Origin: Chloroflexota bacterium
GTDB taxonomy: Bacteria; Chloroflexota; Dehalococcoidia; Tepidiformales; Tepidiformaceae
DNA: 12,919 nt
Reading direction: 5' to 3'
Assembly (NCBI GenBank): GCA_963169135.1
Contig: CAUJEQ010000040.1
Span: 1-12,919, forward strand
Positions within the stretch are counted from its first letter, which is position 1. Each line of letters opens with the position of its first letter. The position numbers and the translations under genes were made by a program. Positions 6,333-11,966 of the stretch are shown here, piece after piece. The notes beneath the pieces were generated by a model. The model saw only the letters and a list, made by a program, of their open reading frames with translations. It was not told where the DNA came from and did not search any database.

Positions 6333-8044
6333 GCGAGATTCGGGCTGGGCGGACCGTTTGGGGCGATGGTAAAGGTGGTTTGGGCCGGGGCGCTGCCGCC
6401 GAGCCCGCCGGCGCTGCCAGTCTTGGTAGCGGCGAGTTGAATCGTGCCCGCCGAAGTCGCGGTGCCAGAGACCGAATACTCGGCACGACCGCCGCCGGGG
6501 CACTGATGGAAGTTGATGTAGCCGCTGACCTGGGCGCCCTGTTGCGTCAGGCCGACGCCCCACCGGTAGGGCGCGGAGGGGTTGTCGCAGAGGCCGGCAC
6601 TGTGCCACGTGCCGGCAAAGCTGGTTACCGCCTGCGGCGTGGGCGACGGCGTGGGCGTGGGTGTGGGTGTGACCGTGGGTGTGGGGGTGACTGTAGGTGT
6701 GGGGGTAACCGTCGGGGTCTCAGTCGGAGTGGACGATGCCGTCGGGGTCTCGGTGGGCGTAGGAGTGCCGGTCGGGGTCCCGGTCGGCATGAGGACGATC
6801 ACGGTCGCGGTGCTGGTGGCCGTTGGTTGCGGGTTGGCGGGCTGAGGGGGTGGTGGAGGTTGCTGGTTCGCCGGGGGCGGGGCGGGAGGCTGATTTGCCG
6901 GTGAGGCTGCGGGAGCGGGGTCATCTTCGTCCGGGCTCGCCGGGACACCACCCGGGCCGTCGCCTTCGGCGAGGATGCCGGCGACCATAGCCGCGATGTC
7001 CACCTCGGACGATCGCTGGTCGCTTTCTCCAGACCTGCGTTGATCAACCCAGCTGCTGCCGACGGTGGCGGCGATATCGCGGATTTCTTCGGGAGTCAGG
7101 TCGGCTTCGCCCCGAGCGACCAGACCCTCGAGGTAGTCGGTCGAACGGCGGAAGATACTCGACAGGGCTTCCCGGCCGGCGACGGGGCCGCTGGCAGCGG
7201 TGACGGCAGCATCGAGTTCGCGCCAGCGGTCGTTCTTTTCGAAGCGATCGCGGGAGATACCGGGGCTACCGGGGAACAGGTCTCGGAGGATGCCGCGGCC
7301 CTGGTCGACCGCCCGGGCAAGCTCGCGTTCAAGGTCACGGAGGCGCTGGATCTTGTCATCGGGCGGAGGCCCTTCTCCCTCGGCGATGCCGGCCGCCTCG
7401 GCGAGCGCCTGGCGGACGCGCGTGCGGACATCGATGCCTTTCGCACCGCCGAGGGCTTGTGCGGCCCGTTCGACCTCCTTGAGCTGGTCGCGCAGGTCGC
7501 GAAACGGCTGGCGCGGATCCTGGGGTTTATCGGCCAGGGCGGCATCGAGGGCTGCCTCGAGTGGCTTCTTGCCCTCGATCATCCCTGCGAGGAAGTCGAC
7601 CGCCCGGGGATTGACGCCGGTGGCGAACTTCACGGCATCGCGGAAGGTACTCCGCAGGTTGTCGTCGATCCGGCGGCGCGTTTCGAAGGAGACGACCTGT
7701 CGCTCGCGCCTTGCGCGCTCCTGGATGGCCTGTTTCTTGAGTTCGAGCTGAGCTTTCTGGCGGGCGGCTTCGTCGGCCGACATGCGGCGGGTGGCGAGGC
7801 TGTAGTCGACTGCCCGGAGCTCGAGGTCGACTGCGGAAAGTTCCGCATCGCGGCGGGCGTTGACGTCGCGGCGGTCGTGCTTTTCCGCCTGTTTGAGCGC
7901 GATGCTGCGGACGATGAAGCGGCCGACGACAGCTTCCAGGGGACCAAACGCCCGGGCCGAGTGCTGGACGGCGATGCCCGCACCGGCGGAGAGGACGATG
8001 GTGAGGAGCATCGAGAGCAGGCCGAGGCGCATGTTCCGGGTCAT
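6326..8044 (-). CDS. Secreted protein with helical domain, Thr-Pro stalk and C-terminal beta domain
   Basis: I do not recognise the whole 572-aa protein. Residues 1-31 look like a signal peptide or N-terminal anchor (basic start, hydrophobic 7-26). Residues 45-130 are highly charged and likely a coiled-coil helix, rich in Arg, Gln and Glu. Residues 135-360 are further helical, acidic/basic sequence. From 366 to 408 it is Pro/Gln/Asn rich, and 409-470 is a TPT/TVTPTP stalk encoded by ~18-nt repeats. The end (475-572) looks like a small beta-sandwich (FAGTW, VGLTQQGAQVSGYINF, YSVSGTATSAGTIQL) with the protein's only two cysteines, Cys486 and Cys515, a probable disulfide. TPTP stalks are common in extracellular Chloroflexota proteins, so a surface location is inferred. 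No LPXTG or C-terminal membrane segment. Its ATG overlaps the upstream zinc-ribbon gene's stop as ATGA (8041-8044). Confidence 0.75.
   Translation of the reverse strand: MTRNMRLGLLSMLLTIVLSAGAGIAVQHSARAFGPLEAVVGRFIVRSIALKQAEKHDRRDVNARRDAELSAVDLELRAVDYSLATRRMSADEAARQKAQLELKKQAIQERARRERQVVSFETRRRIDDNLRSTFRDAVKFATGVNPRAVDFLAGMIEGKKPLEAALDAALADKPQDPRQPFRDLRDQLKEVERAAQALGGAKGIDVRTRVRQALAEAAGIAEGEGPPPDDKIQRLRDLERELARAVDQGRGILRDLFPGSPGISRDRFEKNDRWRELDAAVTAASGPVAGREALSSIFRRSTDYLEGLVARGEADLTPEEIRDIAATVGSSWVDQRRSGESDQRSSEVDIAAMVAGILAEGDGPGGVPASPDEDDPAPAASPANQPPAPPPANQQPPPPPQPANPQPTATSTATVIVLMPTGTPTGTPTPTETPTASSTPTETPTVTPTPTVTPTPTVTPTPTPTPSPTPQAVTSFAGTWHSAGLCDNPSAPYRWGVGLTQQGAQVSGYINFHQCPGGGRAEYSVSGTATSAGTIQLAATKTGSAGGLGGSAPAQTTFTIAPNGPPSPNLAP
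6638..6790. repeat. tandem ~18-nt repeat encoding the PTVTPT stalk, G-rich on the plus strand
   Basis: Imperfect direct repeats such as GTGACCGTGGGTGTGGGG and GTGACTGTAGGTGTGGGG lie in tandem and encode TPTPTV units on the minus strand. The plus strand carries closely spaced runs of three or more G at 6653-6655, 6659-6661, 6665-6667, 6677-6679 and 6683-6687, enough for a possible G-quadruplex. Confidence 0.7.
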
Positions 8045-8748
8045 GGCGCAAGCTCCTCGCCGGGTTCGAGCGGGACGGCTTCGACGTAGAGGAGGCCGCC
8101 ACCCTCATCGAAGAGCAGCACCAGCTGGTTGCCCACGTAGTAGCTGGCCGGGAGTTCGTATTCCGGTTCCAGCTCGAAGCGGGTGAGCGACCCGGGGTCG
8201 GGGATACGCTCGGCAACCTGGACCCAGGTTTCGCCGAGCTCGAACATCGCCGGGTCGTATTGCCGCGGGAGGACATGCCATTCGGCGGGGTCGTCGAGGG
8301 GGAGGTTTGCGACGAGGCGGCCGTCGACAAACTCGTAGAGCGAATAGAACTCGTAATAGAACCATTCTTCGCGGCGCGCGGTGGAGCCATCGGCGTACTG
8401 GTCGAGGAAGATGGTAAACGCATCGGGTGGGCCGAGGAGCGACCGCAGCTGATCGAGGTCGGTCGCTCCTTCGAGGCCGGGGAGCGAGTCGAGTGTGGCC
8501 TGGACGCGCGCGACGGACCCGGCATCGGCGGCGGGCAGCGCCGGCGCTTCGCCGTTGCCGCGGGAGAGCCAGACCAGGCCGGCAGCAACGACGGCGAGGC
8601 CTGCGAGGATGCCTCCGGCGGCCCATGCAAGACGGGCACGCGGGCTCTGCGGGGACGGCGGCGGTGGCTGGCGGGGGACGGCCTCGCCGCAGGAGTCGCA
8701 GAAGGCAGCTCCGGGACGGAGACCAACACCGCAAGTCGCGCAGCGCAT
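8041..8748 (-). CDS. Zinc-ribbon single-pass membrane protein with BamE/SmpA-like extracytoplasmic domain
   Basis: 235 aa. The N-terminus is a zinc ribbon with CxxC pairs Cys3/Cys6 and Cys17/Cys20 (MRCATCG ... FCDSCGEAV), then a proline-rich linker (24-36) and one membrane segment at about 40-62. The ribbon would face the cytoplasm and residues 65-235 the outside. The outer part contains LRSLLGPPDAF (101-111), EEWFYYEFY (127-135) and FVDGRLVANLPL (140-151). This order resembles the 'LLG.Pd ... W.Y ... f..g.l' layout of BamE/SmpA-like folds; that resemblance is inference. I chose ATG 8746-8748 because the ribbon then starts at the N-terminus, preceded by a weak AGGG. An ATG at 8811 would add 21 unsupported residues. 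It overlaps the secreted protein by ATGA, so the two are co-translated and probably act together at the envelope. Confidence 0.75.
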   Translation of the reverse strand: MRCATCGVGLRPGAAFCDSCGEAVPRQPPPPSPQSPRARLAWAAGGILAGLAVVAAGLVWLSRGNGEAPALPAADAGSVARVQATLDSLPGLEGATDLDQLRSLLGPPDAFTIFLDQYADGSTARREEWFYYEFYSLYEFVDGRLVANLPLDDPAEWHVLPRQYDPAMFELGETWVQVAERIPDPGSLTRFELEPEYELPASYYVGNQLVLLFDEGGGLLYVEAVPLEPGEELAP

Positions 8749-8868
8749 ATGGGCAGCCCTCGGGGCGAATCTACCGGACCTCCACCCGGCGGGGCCGAAG
8801 ATACGCGGCATGACGCGCGGACGTCCAGTGGGGGCCCGGGAAACGCGGAGCTATCAGAAGCGTGCGGG
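8749..8868. other. divergent intergenic region
   Basis: 120 nt between the divergently transcribed zinc-ribbon gene and the CdiI-like gene; it must contain the promoters of both unless they start inside coding sequence. It is very GC-rich and I see no convincing -35/-10 pair on either strand. Confidence 0.3.
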
Positions 8869-9219
8869 ATGATCGACAATACCGCAGGGATGGGGGAGTA
8901 CGACCATTTCGGCAAGTTCCTCGACGACTACATGGACGAGGACTTTCGCGCCCGGTACGAGACGCACAAGGGTGCGGGGCGCGCATTTCGCCTCGAGGCG
9001 GCGGCTGAGGATGTCGCGGCCGTCCTGGCGGAGCTGGAGACATTCCTGGCATGGGCGGAGACGGTGCCGACGCACACCTGGCAGGCCGAGTTGACTGCGC
9101 TGGGCGGCCGCTGGAAGCCACGTTCGGTGGGACCGTTGCGGGGGCTGGTGGGCGCACTCCGGGGTGAGAAGCGCTGGCTGGAGCCAGGTGAACGGCCGAT
9201 TCGCCCGCGCCATCGCTGA
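8869..9219 (+). CDS. Small protein resembling CdiI_2-type immunity proteins
   Basis: A 116-aa acidic-then-basic protein, cytoplasmic by appearance. The N-terminal motif YDHFGKFLDDYMDEDFRARY (11-30) and the C-terminal pattern LTALGGRWKPRSVGPLRGLV recall the 'f..L..fl..Y...D' start and 'G..y.P......wL' end of the contact-dependent growth inhibition immunity family CdiI_2. The match is by eye and weak in the middle. Members of this family also occur away from any toxin, and no CdiA, two-partner secretion or polymorphic toxin gene is seen here, so an immunity role is unproven. The start is ATG 8869-8871; an in-frame ATG at 8890 would remove 7 residues but has no better Shine-Dalgarno site. The frame stays open upstream to 8260, but that part is antisense to the zinc-ribbon gene. 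It is transcribed towards amtB, 201 nt away. Confidence 0.6.
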   Translation: MIDNTAGMGEYDHFGKFLDDYMDEDFRARYETHKGAGRAFRLEAAAEDVAAVLAELETFLAWAETVPTHTWQAELTALGGRWKPRSVGPLRGLVGALRGEKRWLEPGERPIRPRHR

Positions 9220-9420
9220 GTGCCCGGAAGCGTGGCCGGGAAACGGCGCGCGAAACGTGAACGTCATCATCCGTCAATAGACCGGAAACACGCCCGACAT
9301 CCGGGCGAAACCACCCGAACCTACCGTTCCGATTAACCAGCGGGAGCACCTGGGCCCGGGAGCCCCGGCTGGAATCCGCGCATAGACGTGCGCATCGCGA
9401 ACGACACGGGGGTACAGCGA
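9220..9420 (+). promoter_or_regulatory. amtB upstream region
   Basis: 201 nt that should contain the amtB promoter. It holds a 5-bp hairpin just after the preceding stop codon (9223-9240) and a 6-bp stem CGCCCG/CGGGCG with a 5-nt loop (9291-9307). I see no clear sigma-70 or sigma-54 promoter, no NtrC- or GlnR-like site that I would defend, and no glnA-type glutamine riboswitch motif. Confidence 0.3.
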
Positions 9421-10866
9421 ATGTCTCAGTGGATCAGAAGGGGGAGGCTGCACAGACCGCTTGGCGTGCTCGGTGGCTTCCTTCTCGCAATGGCGCTGTT
9501 TTCTTCAGCGATGGCTCAGGAACCGACGACGGACGAGACAGTGGCCGACCTGGTGGCCGCGCTCGATTCGGCCTGGTTGCTGATCGCCGGGTTCCTCGTG
9601 TTCTTCATGCAGGCGGGCTTTGCCATGCTGACGGCGGGCTTCGTCCGTGCGAAGAACACGGCGAACATCCTGATGAAGAACATGATCGATGCCTGCGTCG
9701 GCGGGCTGGCCTTCTGGGCTGTCGGTTGGGGGTTGGCCTACGGGGCATCAGACTCCTCGAGCGGCTTCATCGGCATGGGGAACTTCTTCCTCAACGACTT
9801 CGAGGACTACGCCGGCTGGTTCTTCCAGTTTGCCTTCGCGGCTGCGGCCGCCACGATCGTCGCCGGTTCGCTGGCAGAACGGCTGAAGTTCTCCGCCTAC
9901 CTCATCTACACGGTGGTCATCACCGCGGTTATCTACCCGATCGTGGTCCACTGGGCGTGGGACGCGAACGGCTGGCTGACGGCCTTCAAGGAAGACCCGG
10001 CCGACCTGGTGATGGCAAACGGGTACGTCGACTTCGCGGGTTCGGGCGTGGTGCACATGGTTGGCGGGTTCGCCGGCCTGGTGGGCGCCATCTTCCTCGG
10101 CCCCCGGAAGGGCAAGTTCGGCCCCGGCAAGCGGGTGAACGCCATCCCTGGCCACAACATTGCGATCGGCTCGCTCGGCATGTTCATCCTCTGGTTCGGG
10201 TGGTATGGGTTCAACCCGGGTTCCACGCTGGCGCTGACCGGGGGCGGGGCAGCACTGGCGGCGAAGGTGGCAGTCACGACAACGCTCGCGGCAACCTCCG
10301 GCGGGGTGGCGGCCGTCCTGGCCTCGAAGCTCATTACGGGCCGGTACGACCCGGGCCTGACGATCAACGGCGTGCTCGGCGGGCTGGTGGGCATCACGGC
10401 CGGCTGCGCGACGGTGGACCCGTGGGCAGCCGTGGTCATCGGCGGCATCGGGGCGCTGGTGATGTACGGCGGCGTGGTGCTGCTCGACAGAGTCGGTATT
10501 GATGACCCGGTGGGCGCGTTCCCGGTACACGGGTGCGCGGGCGCGTGGGGCGTCATCGCGGTCGGGCTGTTCTCGACGGAGGCGGGCATGGCGGCAGCCG
10601 GTTACGCGGAACCATCGAAGTACGGCCTGCTGGTCGGTGGCGGCGCAGAACAGCTGGTGATGCAGTTCCTCGGGCTCGGTTCGATCATGGCCTGGGTGGT
10701 CGTGACAGCGGGCATCCTGTTCGCGGCGATCAAGTACACCATCGGGATGCGGGTGCCGGAGCAGGAAGAGGATCGCGGGCTGGACCTGATGGAGCACGGC
10801 CTCGACTCCTACCCCGACTTCGGCCCCACGGGCCCTGGCATCTTCAGCGCGGCGAACGGCAACTAG
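9421..10866 (+). CDS. amtB: Ammonium transporter (Amt family)
   Basis: Trimeric cytoplasmic-membrane channel for ammonium uptake. From ATG 9421 the product is 481 aa. Residues 1-32 look like a cleavable signal peptide (RRGRLHR, hydrophobic 15-30, AMA-Q), followed by about 11 membrane segments, as in Amt proteins with an extracellular N-terminus. Diagnostic residues: the twin pore histidines His212 in GVVHMVGGFAGL and His370 in DDPVGAFPVHGCAG; Asp204 in VDFAGSG, equivalent to the ammonium-site Asp160 of E. coli AmtB; Phe residues at 134-137 near the expected gate; LAERLKFSAYLIY (151-163). The C-tail has GLDLMEHGLDSYPDF, the typical cytoplasmic element contacted by PII. ATG 9421 follows a GGGGG purine run; an upstream in-frame GTG at 9388 would add 11 residues. 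glnK follows 128 nt downstream. Confidence 0.95.
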   Translation: MSQWIRRGRLHRPLGVLGGFLLAMALFSSAMAQEPTTDETVADLVAALDSAWLLIAGFLVFFMQAGFAMLTAGFVRAKNTANILMKNMIDACVGGLAFWAVGWGLAYGASDSSSGFIGMGNFFLNDFEDYAGWFFQFAFAAAAATIVAGSLAERLKFSAYLIYTVVITAVIYPIVVHWAWDANGWLTAFKEDPADLVMANGYVDFAGSGVVHMVGGFAGLVGAIFLGPRKGKFGPGKRVNAIPGHNIAIGSLGMFILWFGWYGFNPGSTLALTGGGAALAAKVAVTTTLAATSGGVAAVLASKLITGRYDPGLTINGVLGGLVGITAGCATVDPWAAVVIGGIGALVMYGGVVLLDRVGIDDPVGAFPVHGCAGAWGVIAVGLFSTEAGMAAAGYAEPSKYGLLVGGGAEQLVMQFLGLGSIMAWVVVTAGILFAAIKYTIGMRVPEQEEDRGLDLMEHGLDSYPDFGPTGPGIFSAANGN

Positions 10867-10882
10867 CCGTCGCGGAACCTGT

Positions 10883-10910
10883 GGCGGGCGCCGCGCTCGG
10901 AGCGCCCGCC
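10883..10910 (+). terminator. GC-rich hairpin between amtB and glnK
   Basis: A 9-bp perfect stem GGCGGGCGC/GCGCCCGCC with a 10-nt loop begins 16 nt after the amtB stop. It lacks a U-tract, so it may be a weak terminator or an mRNA-stabilising 3' structure that lowers read-through into glnK. Confidence 0.45.
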
Positions 10911-10918
10911 CACGGCCC

Positions 10919-10924
10919 TACAAT
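10919..10924 (+). promoter_or_regulatory. possible -10 element for a separate glnK transcript
   Basis: TACAAT matches TATAAT at five of six positions, in an otherwise GC-rich gap, 71 nt before the glnK ATG. No -35 is recognisable because that spot is occupied by the preceding hairpin. Activation by a regulator would be needed, or it is chance. Confidence 0.3.
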
Positions 10925-10940
10925 TCCGGATGGGCTCGAG

Positions 10941-10957
10941 GGTGCACGGGATGCACC
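10941..10957 (+). other. small hairpin in the glnK leader
   Basis: GGTGCA and TGCACC form a 6-bp stem with a 5-nt loop, 38 nt before the glnK start. Possible leader structure; function unknown. Confidence 0.35.
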
Positions 10958-10994
10958 GCAGGATAGTGCGAGCAGAGAGGACGAGTTGACTGGA

Positions 10995-11333
10995 ATGAAG
11001 CGCATCGACGCAATCATCCGCCCCTCGCGACTGACGTTCGTGAGGGAAGCACTGGAAGAACTGGGCTACGGCGGCATCACCGTCTCGGAGGTGAAGGGTC
11101 ACGGCAAACAGCGTGGCGTGACCGAGCAGTGGCGCGGCCGCGAGTACAAGGTGGAATACCTCTCCAAGGCCTGGATCCTGGTGGTGGTGAACGACGCAGA
11201 CCTGACGAAGGTCGTCGACGCCATCGCGGACAACGCCCGGACGGGCGAGATCGGGGACGGCAAGATCTTCGTTTCGGATGTGCTGGACGTGATCCGGGTC
11301 CGGACGAACGAACGGGGGCCGGCGGCGGTCTAG
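10995..11333 (+). CDS. glnK: Nitrogen regulatory protein PII (GlnK type)
   Basis: Small trimeric sensor of ATP/ADP and 2-oxoglutarate that plugs the Amt channel when nitrogen is plentiful and modulates other nitrogen proteins. The 112-aa product is the normal length. It starts MKRIDAIIRPSRL and has the ATP/2-OG site VKGHGKQRG (33-41) with Gln39. The T-loop contains Tyr51 (GREYKV), the site uridylylated in proteobacteria and adenylylated in actinobacteria. Position 46 is Trp instead of the common Tyr, and position 49 is Arg instead of the cyanobacterial phospho-Ser. TGEIGDGKIFV (83-93) with Lys90 and the C-terminal RVRT (Arg101, Arg103) complete the nucleotide site. ATG 10995 is chosen from the family N-terminus; an in-frame TTG at 10986 lies closer to the AGAGGA purine stretch. 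The link to amtB supports the GlnK name over GlnB. Confidence 0.95.
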   Translation: MKRIDAIIRPSRLTFVREALEELGYGGITVSEVKGHGKQRGVTEQWRGREYKVEYLSKAWILVVVNDADLTKVVDAIADNARTGEIGDGKIFVSDVLDVIRVRTNERGPAAV

Positions 11334-11362
11334 GGAGATTCGGTCCCGGGAGACGGCAGCAG

Positions 11363-11396
11363 GCGAGGGGCGTGCAAGAGGTTGTACGCCCCTCGC
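11363..11396. terminator. 15-bp hairpin downstream of glnK (no U-tract)
   Basis: Arms 11363-11377 and 11382-11396 pair over 15 bp with one G-U wobble (core GCGAGGGGCGT/ACGCCCCTCGC) around the tetraloop GAGG. It begins 30 nt after the glnK stop. It is as stable as a terminator but no T-run follows on either strand, so it may act as a weak or factor-assisted terminator or as an mRNA 3' stabiliser. Confidence 0.5.
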
Positions 11397-11458
11397 GATG
11401 TTCCCGGGGTGGGCGGTGGTGAAGCAGCGGAGCCAGAAACAGGGGGTGGCAGGTGCCG

Positions 11459-11965
11459 ATGAGCCACGAAAACTTCCAGCGCCGGGTTGCCGTGTTGCGG
11501 GACTCGTGGGCCGAGCGACGGGCACGCAAGGGGGTCGCCGGCGCGCACGACTTCGATTCGCAGTTCGGCATGCTGCTGACGATCTACCAATGGGCGGAAG
11601 ATGCGGCGGGCGACATCCGGGCGGTTTACGGTGAGGCCATGTCCGTGACCATCAGTCCGCCGCCCGACCGGGACGGTTCGGTACCCGCCTTCGTGGTCAC
11701 GATCGGCACCAACTACACGGCGACGTTCGCGCTGACTGACCGAACCCGGATGGGGAGCCCCCGCTGGGCGATCGGCGTGACGGTGGGCGCGGGGGGGCCG
11801 GGCGGGGGCATCTCCGCCGCCGGGCCCGAGCGCCGCAACAGCCAGTGGACGCGGGGGAGACTCGAGGATGTCCTGCTTTCGGTGCTGGGGGCGTATGAGC
11901 GGGCGGTCTCCGAGGGCGGCGGGTGGCCGCCCTCGTCTGCTTCACAGCGGGCGCGGGGGGCTTAA
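11459..11965 (+). CDS. Hypothetical protein, 168 aa
   Basis: I do not recognise a family. It is cytoplasmic by appearance: no signal peptide or membrane span. Residues 1-60 are helical and basic, then WAEDAAGDIRAVYGEAM. Residues 62-110 look like beta strands (MSVTISPPPD, PAFVVTIGTNYTATFALTD, WAIGVTVGAGG). A Gly-rich stretch follows at 108-123 and a last helix at 133-150 (RGRLEDVLLSVLGAYERAV). Codon pattern and GC look like the neighbours, and the strand/helix alternation supports a real protein. I chose ATG 11459, with AGG about 7 nt upstream; GTG 11453 would add two residues. It follows glnK by 125 nt with a stable hairpin between, so co-transcription is uncertain. Its TAA stop is one base from the stop of the convergent cca gene. 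Confidence 0.6.
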   Translation: MSHENFQRRVAVLRDSWAERRARKGVAGAHDFDSQFGMLLTIYQWAEDAAGDIRAVYGEAMSVTISPPPDRDGSVPAFVVTIGTNYTATFALTDRTRMGSPRWAIGVTVGAGGPGGGISAAGPERRNSQWTRGRLEDVLLSVLGAYERAVSEGGGWPPSSASQRARGA

Positions 11966-11966
11966 G

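Noticed and set aside
6175..6486. N-terminal extension of EtfB from an upstream start
   Set aside because: ETF-beta proteins begin at MNIIVCVKQ; the extension is basic, repetitive and overlaps the neighbouring gene, while a GTG with an AGGAGG site sits at the expected place.
6640..6790. CRISPR-like array from the regular repeats
   Set aside because: Units are contiguous, in frame, without spacers, and encode a Thr-Pro stalk.
8260..8868. upstream extension of the CdiI-like frame
   Set aside because: It is antisense to the zinc-ribbon gene and lacks protein-like patterns; the likely start is ATG 8869.
9748..10797. 349-codon minus-strand frame inside amtB
   Set aside because: Antisense to a well-supported Amt transporter; His/Arg/Pro-rich translation typical of a shadow.
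9220..10994. possible glutamine (glnA-type) riboswitch upstream of amtB or glnK
   Set aside because: The expected conserved GGACGG-like core and its partner segments were not found in either gap; the hairpins present are simple stems.
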